Source: Vibrio navarrensis (GTDB lineage Bacteria > Pseudomonadota > Gammaproteobacteria > Enterobacterales > Vibrionaceae). Taken from it: 64,000 nucleotides of DNA. The notes under the pieces are model-generated. The model did no database searches. It saw only the letters and a program-made list of their open reading frames with translations, and was not told where the DNA came from. Of this stretch, positions 26,979 to 35,437 are shown piece after piece; the first letter of the stretch is position 1, and each line of letters starts with the position of its first letter. The position numbers were made by a program, and so were the translations under genes. The stretch covers positions 1,364,001 to 1,428,000 of the forward strand of contig NZ_CP065217.1 in assembly GCF_015767675.1 (NCBI RefSeq). The letters are read 5' to 3'.

Positions 26979-27986
26979 ATGATCTTGAGAAAACACCTGC
27001 TCATTGCCGTTTTGCTCGTTCTACTGACTGTTGTGGCTATCGCGGGGGCGCGGTGGAAGTACACTGAGTCGCACCTGCCTCATCCTGTGGTATTCAAAAT
27101 GGGCGTTTCGCAAACCCCATTATCTGCTCCTTTGATTATTGCCCAGCAACGTGGTCTGTTTACAAAATATGGTGTGAGGGTAGAAGTGATTCCCTGCTAT
27201 GGAGGAGTGGAGTGCGCCCGTTTTCTGTTTGAGCAAAATGTCGATTTTGCCACCGCCTCGGAATCGGTGGTGATGTTCGAAAGTTTTAAACGCGACGATT
27301 TTGTTATGTTGGCCAGTTTCGTTGAGTCAGGATTTGATCTTAAACTGCTCACCTTGGCTGAAAATGACATTGACCGAATCTCAGGTTTGAACGGGAAAAA
27401 GGTCGGGGTGGTGAAGGCCAGTGCCAGTGAGTTTTTCTTGGACTCGATGCTCATGTCCAGTGATGTCCCCGGGACAAAAGTGGAAAAAGTATATGCCCCT
27501 TTCACGAGATTGGATGACATTTTGATCAGCGGTGAGGTCGACGCGGTTTCAGTGTGGGAGCCACTGGGTTACCAATTGCAAAACAACCCCCGGGTGGATG
27601 TGGTCGATCTCAGTATTCCCGGTATTTACCAGCTGTCATTTAACTTATTGACGACAAGGGAGAATGTTACCCGTTATCAGGATGAGAGCATCAGGATTCT
27701 GCTGGCGCTGGAAGAAGCAGAAGAGTGGATTCAAGCTCACCCGCTGGAGGTACAAAAACGGGTGGCCAATCACTTGAATATCCCTCTTGAACAACTGTCT
27801 TGGTCTTGGAATGATTACATCTACCGACTCTCTTTGGGTAATGGGCTACTCTCTAATTTACAAGTTCAGGCACGTTGGGCGCTTGAAAAAGGTTTAGTAA
27901 CAGGGCCAATGCCCGATTATCGTCAGATTGTTGATCGGTATATATTAATACAAGCGCAAAGGCGTAAAGGATTAGACGTGAAATGA
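26979..27986 (+). CDS. Membrane-anchored NMT1/THI5-like periplasmic binding protein
   Basis: 335 residues from ATG 26979 (a GTG at 26967 is possible; neither has a strong ribosome binding site). A single N-terminal helix (LLIAVLLVLLTVVAIAGA) acts as signal or anchor. It is followed by an NMT1/SsuA-type fold (VSQTPLSAPLIIAQQRGLFTKYGVRVEV; YGGVECARFLFEQNVDFATASE). Such proteins bind small molecules such as thiamine precursors, nitrate or sulfonates for ABC importers. No importer genes are present. It overlaps a diguanylate cyclase gene by four bases (ATGA), so its ligand probably controls that enzyme. Confidence 0.85.
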   Translation: MILRKHLLIAVLLVLLTVVAIAGARWKYTESHLPHPVVFKMGVSQTPLSAPLIIAQQRGLFTKYGVRVEVIPCYGGVECARFLFEQNVDFATASESVVMFESFKRDDFVMLASFVESGFDLKLLTLAENDIDRISGLNGKKVGVVKASASEFFLDSMLMSSDVPGTKVEKVYAPFTRLDDILISGEVDAVSVWEPLGYQLQNNPRVDVVDLSIPGIYQLSFNLLTTRENVTRYQDESIRILLALEEAEEWIQAHPLEVQKRVANHLNIPLEQLSWSWNDYIYRLSLGNGLLSNLQVQARWALEKGLVTGPMPDYRQIVDRYILIQAQRRKGLDVK

Positions 27987-29287
27987 CGTTAGGTTCGTTT
28001 TCATACAAACTCACTTTGCTTTTCTTCTCCACCGTGTTGTTGGTCGGAGTGGTGACTCATTCATTGTGGAATGTGATTGAAGAGCAAAAGAATATTGAAA
28101 ACGAAATGGAGATTATTACTCAAGCTCAATTCAACTTAGAGCTGCTGCGTAATCAGCTCTCGCTTTATCTGCAATACAAAGACGACGAAAGCTTTACTCA
28201 ACTGACTCTTGCGCAGAACAAAATGACGGAGCAAATCCACAATACTAAGCGTTTTCAAAAGGTTATGACTAATTTAGAACGCATGAACAACACTTTGGAA
28301 AGGCTGCTACTGCATGAAAAAAATCTCGCTGGATCCAATCAGCAGGCGAAAGAACTGCTGCACTCCCGTTACAACATGATAGTGCAGAGTATGGATGAGG
28401 AGTTATCTGCTTTGCAGCGTAATGTTCTCGAAGAGCGACTGAATAAGTTGCGCAAAGCGGTATTTACCAGTGGTTTTTCACTGGCTTTTTTTACCCTATT
28501 GATCAGCAGTGTGACTTACCTGATGTTAAAGCGCTTTCGTAAAGGCTTTAAGGTGTTGCGGTTAGGGCTAGATGAAATGCGCAGCGGAAATATGGAGAGC
28601 CGGATCACCTCGACAGAACTGGATGAAGAGTTCACGGTAATGGCGAATTGTTTTAATTCGATGAAAGACTCTTTACAACAGAGTACCGTTACTCGCGAGC
28701 ATTTAGAGCAAGAAGTGTTGCGGCAAACGGCGGAGCTTCGCGAACAGAAAGAACAGTTGGTATACCTATCAGAGAAAGACCCGCTGACTGGGTTGAATAA
28801 TCGACGCGCCTTTATGGCGGCGGTAGAAAATGCCACAGCGAAAGCGAATCGTACCGAATTAAAGATGGCCTTGCTGTTTATTGATTTAAACAAGTTTAAA
28901 GAGATAAACGACACCTTTGGTCACTATGCGGGAGACGAAATACTACGCCAAGTGGCGCGCCGCATGGAGGTTTGCTTTCGCAACACCGACATTTTGGGGC
29001 GCATTGGGGGGGACGAGTTTGTCGTGTGTCTCGATTTACTGAAAGACTACAATGGCGTACTGCCAAAAGCAGAACAGTTTGCTCGCATGGTCAGTGAACC
29101 GATCGATTTCAACGGAGAAAAGCTGCACGTTTATCCCAGTATTGGTATCAGCTTTTATCCTGATCAAACCCGCTCCATCAACCACTTGGTGAAGCTGGCT
29201 GATGAAGATATGTACCGCGCAAAAAATAGTGAGTCGGTACTCATTTGGAGCAGTTACCTCTTCCCAGAAGAAAAGCAAATTTCTTAG
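27983..29287 (+). CDS. Membrane diguanylate cyclase (HAMP-GGDEF)
   Basis: 434 residues. TM1 (about 8-28), a helical periplasmic domain of about 125 residues, TM2 (about 157-177), a HAMP-like segment (about 180-235), a short coiled coil, then GGDEF (about 260-425). The active site RIGGDEF is intact, and an RxxD inhibitory site (RNTD) lies five residues before it, so it is predicted to be active. It lacks its own ligand-binding fold and is translationally coupled to the binding protein before it, much like NspS/MbaA in V. cholerae in arrangement. Confidence 0.92.
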   Translation: MTLGSFSYKLTLLFFSTVLLVGVVTHSLWNVIEEQKNIENEMEIITQAQFNLELLRNQLSLYLQYKDDESFTQLTLAQNKMTEQIHNTKRFQKVMTNLERMNNTLERLLLHEKNLAGSNQQAKELLHSRYNMIVQSMDEELSALQRNVLEERLNKLRKAVFTSGFSLAFFTLLISSVTYLMLKRFRKGFKVLRLGLDEMRSGNMESRITSTELDEEFTVMANCFNSMKDSLQQSTVTREHLEQEVLRQTAELREQKEQLVYLSEKDPLTGLNNRRAFMAAVENATAKANRTELKMALLFIDLNKFKEINDTFGHYAGDEILRQVARRMEVCFRNTDILGRIGGDEFVVCLDLLKDYNGVLPKAEQFARMVSEPIDFNGEKLHVYPSIGISFYPDQTRSINHLVKLADEDMYRAKNSESVLIWSSYLFPEEKQIS

Positions 29288-29320
29288 CAGCGCCAGAGCG
29301 CTTTGCCGGACAGTAAGGCG

Positions 29321-30298
29321 TTATGGTGTAGCAAAAAACTCACGGCGAAAATGGGCAATTTGCTGCTGATAGTAGTTTTGCCACTGCGGCTCATCCCAAC
29401 TCGCGTAGCGTCTTGTTCTCTGCTCTTCCAAGCTGGCTTTCAGTTGCGCCAAGGCTCGTTGGTAGTCTTCCACTTGTTTCTCTTGCTCACGCTCCTGCTG
29501 AGCTCGAAAATCAATCTCGCTTGATTGTTCATCGCTTAGGTACTTTTGGGCCAATGTCTGGCGGATCTGTTCTCTTTCGTCCGCAGAATAGTGGCTTGGA
29601 ATCAAACTCAGTGCTCGCTCGTAATGAGTTTGCTTATCCTCAAATTCAAGCGCGTCGCCCTGCTGTTGCCAGCGCTCGATCAGGCTTTGATATTGCTCAA
29701 CAAACTGGCTAGCTTCGATTTGTGTCAGTGGCACACTGTCTAGGCGAAACTCCAATATGGCAAATTGATCGGCCAAAAGGACAGCGCTCAGCGGGCCCCA
29801 AATCTCCAGCGCATTTTCTTTAAACATCTCGATCCGTTGGGAGAGGCTATCGAGCGACTCCAGTGGCATGTGTGCCTGTGCGTCCTGCCATTGCCGGCTG
29901 CGTTGGCGGAAGTTTTGAAGCAGTTGAAACCACTCGACAGACAGAGAGGTTTGAAGTTGAGCAAGCTGCTTTTCACAATTTTGTTTATGCACACATTCGC
30001 GCCAAAAACTTTCTAACTGTTCACGTAAAGCACGGCCTTGTAGTTCGCGTAGCTTGTTAGGATCAAGCAGCAAATTTGCGGGCTGAGCGGCTTGCGCTGT
30101 AAGAGCAAAAGGCAGATTTGTCTCTGTGGTGTTGGGGGGAATTGAGTTTGCGCTGCTTTCCTGTGCGGCGTCAGTAGGGGAAATGAGTGCAGGTGAGGCT
30201 AGCAGCCCACTTTGTTCTTTGTTGTGCGGCCAAAATTGCCAGCCGACAATCAAGCTCGCCACAAGGACGAGCAGGAAAAAAGCACGTGTTCGATTCAT
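29321..30298 (-). CDS. Membrane-anchored helical protein, lipase-foldase (Lif)-like
   Basis: 325 residues from ATG 30298. This start overlaps the upstream sphingomyelinase stop as TAATG, a coupling signal. One N-terminal helix (FFLLVLVASLIVGWQFW), a Ser/Pro/Ala-rich linker (about 28-70) and a long all-helical remainder give the build of steric lipase chaperones. The Lif signature RxxFDYxLSAxGE is not seen, so family membership is uncertain. Position and coupling suggest it folds or helps secrete the sphingomyelinase. Alternatives: a different periplasmic chaperone, or a secretion accessory factor. Confidence 0.6.
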   Translation of the reverse strand: MNRTRAFFLLVLVASLIVGWQFWPHNKEQSGLLASPALISPTDAAQESSANSIPPNTTETNLPFALTAQAAQPANLLLDPNKLRELQGRALREQLESFWRECVHKQNCEKQLAQLQTSLSVEWFQLLQNFRQRSRQWQDAQAHMPLESLDSLSQRIEMFKENALEIWGPLSAVLLADQFAILEFRLDSVPLTQIEASQFVEQYQSLIERWQQQGDALEFEDKQTHYERALSLIPSHYSADEREQIRQTLAQKYLSDEQSSEIDFRAQQEREQEKQVEDYQRALAQLKASLEEQRTRRYASWDEPQWQNYYQQQIAHFRREFFATP

Positions 30299-31623
30299 TA
30301 CTTGATCACCGCGCTCACCGGGAAATGGTCGGAAAGATTGTAATGTTTCCACAATCTGGCATCGGTGGAACGTGGCACGTCAACGCGGTTATCATTCGAT
30401 GTTTTGCTCGCATGCTCTGCGCTGAGCAACACATAATCGAGATACTCGACATTCTCACCGCCAGAGAGTGCTTCACCAGCAAAGTCATTAATGCGCGGAT
30501 CGAAAGTCGACGCCGTGTAGCCTGAGTATTGGGGCTCCAGCGCATTCAAGTTCACTAACATCTGTTGGTAATCGCCCGGGAACTTAAGTTTGTTGACGTT
30601 GAAATCACCGCTGTAAACCACAGTTTCATCGGCAGGAATGTTCAGTGATTGTGCCAATGCACGGATCTGTTTGAACTGGCGCTGACGATATTCGCGCGCG
30701 GTATCGGTATCAAACGAAGCCGTGTGGGTGGCGAACAGATGATACGCCTGACCGTTTTTGATCACTTCAACATAGTTTACCCCTTTGTCCGCAAAGCAAT
30801 CAGTGCCACTACAATCAGGGAAGACGTACTGTGCTTGATTGACAATAGGATAGCGACTCACGATCACCACACCGCCATCGTGGATATTGATGCCTTCTTT
30901 ATCAAGCATCTTACTTTGATAAGGATACTCTTTGGCCAGTTCTCGTAAAAAAGCGCTGCGGCCGCTGGCAAACACTTCTTGCAAGGCTAAGACGTCGTAG
31001 CCTTTCACGTGTTTGGGAATAATCGAAAAACGATCACCGATATGCGATGCCACGCCGGGCAACGCCCAAATATTGTAGGTCATCATTTTTAAGGTGTGCC
31101 CGCTTGGCTCGACTTGCTCGTCCAATTTGGCGGGCGTGATGGTGTAGCAGAGATCATCATAGCGGGCTGCGGCGTCGGACTTGAGTACCAATTCGGTGTT
31201 GGCATTGCCAAAGGCATCACTGCGAAAACGGTGCACTTCTCTATCCTGTTGTAAGGAGAGCGGAACATCGGCCGCGCTCACGCCGTATTCAATGGAAGAG
31301 TTGTACCAGTGACCATTCATGGTTTGGTGTAGTGTGACGCTTTCACCTTGCAAGTTGGTGACGACGGTATCAAATTGGTAGTGCTCGCCCGCTTTGACTC
31401 CCGTCCAACGATTAAAACTGATCACCGCTTTGGTTTCCCAAGGGCCAATTTGGTCTGTGTGCTGTAGCCACTCGTCACCTAAAGTGAGGCGATCTGAGCC
31501 GCTGTGTTGTACTTGAATCGTCAAGGTTTGGTCGCTGTTATTGGTTAGGTAGACATCGGTATCGGCCAAAACAGGAGCGCTGCACAACAAAGGTAGCAAG
31601 GTTCGCAAAGTGAAAATATCCAT
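30298..31623 (-). CDS. Secreted sphingomyelinase C-type phosphodiesterase
   Basis: 441 residues. A signal peptide (about 1-20, VLA-DTD) and a beta-rich N-terminal domain (about 21-170) precede an endonuclease/exonuclease/phosphatase-type catalytic domain. Catalytic features: MTYNIWALP (Asn), LALQEVF (metal Glu), HTASFDTDTAREYRQRQFKQI, YSGDFNVNK (Asp/Asn), EYLDYVLL, and the closing LSDHFPVSA (His). This pattern is that of bacterial neutral sphingomyelinases/hemolysins, which cut sphingomyelin to ceramide and phosphocholine and damage host membranes. The extra N-terminal domain is not part of Gram-positive SMases and may bind membranes or help export. Confidence 0.88.
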   Translation of the reverse strand: MDIFTLRTLLPLLCSAPVLADTDVYLTNNSDQTLTIQVQHSGSDRLTLGDEWLQHTDQIGPWETKAVISFNRWTGVKAGEHYQFDTVVTNLQGESVTLHQTMNGHWYNSSIEYGVSAADVPLSLQQDREVHRFRSDAFGNANTELVLKSDAAARYDDLCYTITPAKLDEQVEPSGHTLKMMTYNIWALPGVASHIGDRFSIIPKHVKGYDVLALQEVFASGRSAFLRELAKEYPYQSKMLDKEGINIHDGGVVIVSRYPIVNQAQYVFPDCSGTDCFADKGVNYVEVIKNGQAYHLFATHTASFDTDTAREYRQRQFKQIRALAQSLNIPADETVVYSGDFNVNKLKFPGDYQQMLVNLNALEPQYSGYTASTFDPRINDFAGEALSGGENVEYLDYVLLSAEHASKTSNDNRVDVPRSTDARLWKHYNLSDHFPVSAVIK

Positions 31624-31674
31624 TTACATTATCCTATCTGTTTGAAATCGATGGATAATCTAGAAGATAGTGAT

Positions 31675-31705
31675 GACAACTATGTTATAAAGTTGTGACA
31701 ACTAT
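31675..31705 (-). promoter_or_regulatory. Tandem direct repeat upstream of the sphingomyelinase
   Basis: GACAACTAT occurs at 31675-31683 and 31697-31705, exactly 22 bases (two helix turns) apart, with AGTTGT between. This yields the palindrome AGTTGT-G-ACAACT at 31691-31703. It lies 50-80 bases before the gene, over the expected promoter (TTGTCA on the minus strand could be a -35). A likely activator or repressor site; regulator unknown. Confidence 0.5.
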
Positions 31706-31806
31706 AAATAATTGCTTGAATCGGAGTGATTTATAAAACAAAGGACGGTGTTAGCTAAGCGCGAAATAGCCACCGCGCTTAGCTAGGAGGGGATGACTTG
31801 GGCTAT

Positions 31807-32493
31807 CTAAACGCGGTTGTCGCCAGTACTAAAGGCGATGGTCTGACTGATGACGGTTAAGCTGCGACCGCTTTCTTGCTGCCACTTGGCAAATGCGAGG
31901 TTGACGGCTTGTTGGCTCTTTTTCGTCTCCTTGCCACCTTCAATCACCTTACCGTTGCGCAGATACGCCTCCACATCACCAGAAAGAATAAAGGTGTCGA
32001 CCCCGAGTTGACGAAGGCTGTACGGCCCAGTGTTGCCGCCTAGTCGACTGCCGTGTTTTTTCAAAAACGACAATAACCCCGTGATGTCATCTTTAGGCCA
32101 GTTGGCGACCATTTGACCGAATGAGCCGTGCTGCGTTGAGACACTATGGATCATTTGGGCGTTTTCGCGAATCGACATCACTTTCGCATGGTGACGGATA
32201 ATACGTGTGTCACTGGCTTTTTCGTCCCACTGCTCGTCGGAGAGCATCAGCAGTGGCTCGATCCGAAAGCCGAAAAACACCTCCTCGAAATTGGGCCATT
32301 TATTGCGCACCACCTGCCATGAAATGCCGCTTTGAAAAATCTTCATACTGAAAGCGGACAACCAGCGATCATCACTGATGGCGGCAATTGCATCGCTACT
32401 GAGCGGTTTGCCCAGTAGTGCTTCGAGCTGCGCTTCGCCTCCTTTGCGCTCGGCAGCACGCTGATAAATAGCGGCAAATTTTTCTAAAGGCAC
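31807..32493 (-). CDS. Tag-like DNA-3-methyladenine glycosylase I family protein
   Basis: 228 residues (E. coli Tag has 187). The helical fold is recognisable from ISDDRWLSAFSMKIFQSGISWQVVRNKWPNFEEVFFGF and the later LLSFLKKHGSRLGGNTGPYSLRQLG. Tag removes 3-methyladenine from alkylated DNA. This copy has no cysteine at all, so it cannot hold the Tag zinc site. Where Tag has its key Glu before QQAGLSW, a Lys stands here by my alignment. It may therefore have a different base specificity or a non-enzymatic role. Monocistronic. Confidence 0.75.
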   Translation of the reverse strand: MPLEKFAAIYQRAAERKGGEAQLEALLGKPLSSDAIAAISDDRWLSAFSMKIFQSGISWQVVRNKWPNFEEVFFGFRIEPLLMLSDEQWDEKASDTRIIRHHAKVMSIRENAQMIHSVSTQHGSFGQMVANWPKDDITGLLSFLKKHGSRLGGNTGPYSLRQLGVDTFILSGDVEAYLRNGKVIEGGKETKKSQQAVNLAFAKWQQESGRSLTVISQTIAFSTGDNRV

Positions 32494-32570
32494 AATCGAT
32501 TCTCCTTTGCATGTTGAGATTATGGTATGGCGAGCCTCAATCCGTTCGCGAAGGCTTGCAAAATCTCGAG

Positions 32571-33623
32571 TTACTCAGCAAGTGTCGCCGCTTTTCGGTA
32601 CTGGCTGGGCGTCATGCCAGTGAGGCGAGAGAACTCGCGATTAAAGTTGGACTTGGTCTGAAAGCCACAGTTCATAAATATTTGTGTGATCGGAGCATCG
32701 CTGCTGTGCAGCGCCTGCTTGGCGTGTTCGATTCGGTATTCGTTAATGACACGAGAGATGTTTTTCTGCTTCACTTGGTTCACCGCGCTGGAGATCTGTT
32801 TGGCAGGAACACACAATTTGCGTGACAGTTTAGACAGCGTCAACTCAGGATCTAGGTAGGCGTGTTTCGTTTTCATCAGTTCATCGAGTGCGATGACAAT
32901 GGTTTGCGCTTGCTGTGCGGTGAGATTGGATGCGTTATTCAGCGGCGCTTCGAGTTTGGTTTCTTTGTCCGAAAGTTCATCGGCCTCATCATGGTTTGCG
33001 GTGTTCATCGCGACCAGAATCACCGCCAAAGAGAGAACAGGGAGCAACACCAAGTGCCCGATGCTCAAAATAAACGGGGCCAACGCGCCTTGGTTGTAGG
33101 TAAAGTCGAGCGACATGGCACTGTCAATCAGCGCGGAAAAGAGCAGCATCCAGCCCGCAATATTCTCGGCTCTTTTCACGCTTTCCCAACTGCTGAAGGA
33201 AACATGGATCAACAGTGTTTCTTTGGCGGAGTAACGTACCAACGCGATGCCGTAAACCAGATAAATGGCGGTGAGAATTTCATCCAGCGGCAAATACCAA
33301 AGCGACTGAATGGTCACGCTGACGAGTACCAAAAGTGGCCCAACTGAATGCTTGGCGGCAAATTGAGTCAGTGTTTGCGTGTGGCTGAGATGGGTAAAGG
33401 CGTACCAAGCAAATACCGGAATGCAGGAAGCAAATAAGGGCTGAAGCAGAGCAAAGAGCGGCAGATTGAAACTCCAACGCAGTCCAACCAGACCCGTTGT
33501 CAGAGCGCAAAGGATGAGAAACCAGCAGGCGGTTTTAGCTTGCTCGGCAAAGCGCACATATAAGGTGATCGCGAGTAACGCGAGCAGCAAAGAGACAACA
33601 AAAGGAATAGGAATGGCGAGCAT
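32571..33623 (-). CDS. AraC-family regulator with an N-terminal membrane domain
   Basis: 350 residues. The first 215 or so form about seven hydrophobic helices, a loop follows (about 215-240), and the C-terminal 100 residues are an AraC/XylS DNA-binding domain: LTLSKLSRKLCVPAKQISSAVN and ITQIFMNCGFQTKSNFNREFSRLTGMTPSQYRK. A membrane-bound one-component sensor is implied. Ligand and targets are unknown. The interrupted inverted repeat at 33703-33750, between it and the divergent DUF805 gene, is a natural candidate target. Confidence 0.88.
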   Translation of the reverse strand: MLAIPIPFVVSLLLALLAITLYVRFAEQAKTACWFLILCALTTGLVGLRWSFNLPLFALLQPLFASCIPVFAWYAFTHLSHTQTLTQFAAKHSVGPLLVLVSVTIQSLWYLPLDEILTAIYLVYGIALVRYSAKETLLIHVSFSSWESVKRAENIAGWMLLFSALIDSAMSLDFTYNQGALAPFILSIGHLVLLPVLSLAVILVAMNTANHDEADELSDKETKLEAPLNNASNLTAQQAQTIVIALDELMKTKHAYLDPELTLSKLSRKLCVPAKQISSAVNQVKQKNISRVINEYRIEHAKQALHSSDAPITQIFMNCGFQTKSNFNREFSRLTGMTPSQYRKAATLAE

Positions 33624-33702
33624 GAAATGTCCTGTTTTGGCTTTGTGCAGTGTCGGTCAGTGGAGCGCTTTAGCATAATGCTTTGAATCTGAACAATATA
33701 GC

Positions 33703-33750
33703 CCTAAAGAACCAATACCGGTTTTGCCACGTGCTAAAACCGGATTTAGG
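33703..33750. promoter_or_regulatory. Two-tier inverted repeat between the AraC and DUF805 genes
   Basis: Inner arms CCGGTTTT / AAAACCGG with a 10-base centre (33718-33743), and outer arms CCTAAA / TTTAGG (33703-33750). About 80 bases from the AraC start and 60 from the DUF805 start. Probable shared operator. Confidence 0.5.
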
Positions 33751-33810
33751 ACGCTTTCGCCCTGCCCATTGACCACTATAAGCACATCACAGATTAAAAG
33801 GAGATGAGTG

Positions 33811-34143
33811 ATGCGGTTCTATATTTTGGCTTGGCAAAAGTACGCGGACTTTGCAGGGCGAACATCGAGAGAAGAGTTTTGGATGTTTATGTTGTTCCAT
33901 CTTTTACTGACGTTGTTGTGTATTGGCTTGGATATCGCTTGGCGAAACGCGAGTGTGTTTGACCTGCTCTACAGCGCCGTGACATTACTGCCGTTACTCG
34001 CGATTACGGTGCGACGTTTACATGACATAGAGCGCTCTGGCTGGTGGTGTTTGGTTTTTCTGCTGCCAATTTTTGGCCCTTTGCTACTGCTGTATTGGTT
34101 AACGCTGGAAGGGCCTGTTGCGACAGAAAGGAGTGCAGGATGA
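33811..34143 (+). CDS. DUF805 family small membrane protein
   Basis: 110 residues. The DUF805 signature FAGRTSREEFWMFMLFHLLL begins near residue 15, then three or four membrane helices and VRRLHDIERSGWW, a conserved loop of the family. Function is unknown across the family. The ATG at 33811 is preceded by AAAAGGAG seven bases upstream, so I prefer it to the GTG at 33808. The stop overlaps the next start as ATGA. Confidence 0.85.
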   Translation: MRFYILAWQKYADFAGRTSREEFWMFMLFHLLLTLLCIGLDIAWRNASVFDLLYSAVTLLPLLAITVRRLHDIERSGWWCLVFLLPIFGPLLLLYWLTLEGPVATERSAG

Positions 34144-34637
34144 AGTTTTATCTGACTCTGCTGTTATTGCTCGCTCCGCTAGCATGGGGCCAAGGCGAAA
34201 TGGAGCACATCTTACCGCAAGGCGCGTTTGGGGTTGTCTCTGTCGGAAAAATGAACCAAGGCGAGTTGATCTGGCTGCGTGGCCGTGTTGGCGATGGGCG
34301 CTACACACATGTGGATGAACACGGACGTCATTGCACGCTCTCAGTGCCAGTCGCTGTGGGACAGGTGACCGACAGTGGGCTTGGAATTGAGGAAGCTGCT
34401 GGGCTGTCAATTATAGTCATGAGCGATAAGCTCAATCACGCTTTACTCAGTGGTGAAAGGATCCTGAGCGATCAATGGCGGTTTGTTTTTTGGCCGCGAG
34501 AAGAAGCCGCGAAATTGCCGCAGGCGGATGGCTATATTGTGCAAGGGATTGAGGCCAAAGAGAGTTTCGTGCTCAATTCCAAGCGGCGTTGGGTCTCTTG
34601 GCTGACCGGAGATTCGCGTTTGCTGCGCTGTTGGTGA
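34140..34637 (+). CDS. Exported hypothetical protein coupled to DUF805
   Basis: 165 residues from ATG 34140, chosen because it gives a clean signal peptide (MKFYLTLLLLLAPLAWG-QGE), has AGGAG upstream, and overlaps the DUF805 stop by four bases. The mature part of about 147 residues is a small soluble, beta-rich protein with one central Cys (RHCTLSV) and one near the end (RLLRCW), able to form a disulfide. Not recognised. Likely works with the membrane protein before it. Confidence 0.75.
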   Translation: MKFYLTLLLLLAPLAWGQGEMEHILPQGAFGVVSVGKMNQGELIWLRGRVGDGRYTHVDEHGRHCTLSVPVAVGQVTDSGLGIEEAAGLSIIVMSDKLNHALLSGERILSDQWRFVFWPREEAAKLPQADGYIVQGIEAKESFVLNSKRRWVSWLTGDSRLLRCW

Positions 34638-34731
34638 GAGGTGCGATAAGGGCAGACCATTGGTGGATAGACTTTAATGATACTTTGCGTTATACAACAT
34701 GCTTCCCATAATCATTTTTGCGAGGCAGTGC

Positions 34732-35373
34732 ATGTTTGAGAGTTTTGGTGTGATTAATATTTGGACCTATATGCTGGGGCTGCTGATGATCATTTTGGCC
34801 CCCGGTCCCAACTCTATCTATGTGCTCAAATCCAGCTCGACCTTTGGCATCAAAACCGGCTACAAAGCGGCGATGGGTGTACTGGTTGGTGATGCGATTT
34901 TGATCCTGCTCTCTTATTTAGGCGTGGCGTCTTTGATCCAAACCTCACCGCTGCTATTCACCATCATTCGATACTTGGGGGCGGCTTATCTGCTCTATTT
35001 GGGCTTCAAACTGATCCAACAATATTGGCAAAAGCCTGTATTAGATGATCAAGGTGTGGCGCGTCCGCGTAAAGTGGAAAAGGTGTTTACCAAAGCGCTC
35101 ACCTTGAGCCTGACTAATCCGAAAGCGATCTTGTTTTATGTCTCCTTCTTTATTCAGTTTATTGATTACACCTATGAACACACTTGGATCTCGTACCTGA
35201 TCCTTGCCACGATTTTGGAGGTGTTCAGCATTGTCTATCTGAGCGTGTTGATTTTTGTCGGTACCTCGCTCACGCAACTGTTTAAGAACAATCAGACACT
35301 GAGCAAATTAGGCAACGGGTTGCTTGGGCTGCTGTTTATGGGGTTTGCAGCGCGACTTGCCAGTTTAAGTTAA
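34732..35373 (+). CDS. leuE: LysE/LeuE-type amino acid exporter
   Basis: 213 residues, six membrane helices. The N-terminus MFESFGVINIWTYMLGLLMI...APGPNSIYVLKSS follows E. coli LeuE (leucine and analogue exporter) closely in pattern, including GDAILILLSYLGVASLIQTSPLLF and RYLGAAYLLYLGFKL. It exports leucine or related amino acids. I chose ATG 34732, aligned with LeuE, over an upstream ATG at 34699. Followed by a bidirectional terminator shared with the convergent Hsp70 gene. Confidence 0.88.
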   Translation: MFESFGVINIWTYMLGLLMIILAPGPNSIYVLKSSSTFGIKTGYKAAMGVLVGDAILILLSYLGVASLIQTSPLLFTIIRYLGAAYLLYLGFKLIQQYWQKPVLDDQGVARPRKVEKVFTKALTLSLTNPKAILFYVSFFIQFIDYTYEHTWISYLILATILEVFSIVYLSVLIFVGTSLTQLFKNNQTLSKLGNGLLGLLFMGFAARLASLS

Positions 35374-35390
35374 GCACCTAAGGACAAAAA

Positions 35391-35416
35391 ACAGCCAGCA
35401 TCTCGCTGGCTGTTTT
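35391..35416. terminator. Bidirectional terminator between leuE and the Hsp70 gene
   Basis: 9-base arms ACAGCCAGC / GCTGGCTGT with a 5-base loop, A6 before and T4 after, between convergent genes. Confidence 0.9.
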
Positions 35417-35437
35417 AGTTGCGGGACGAGTGACAGC

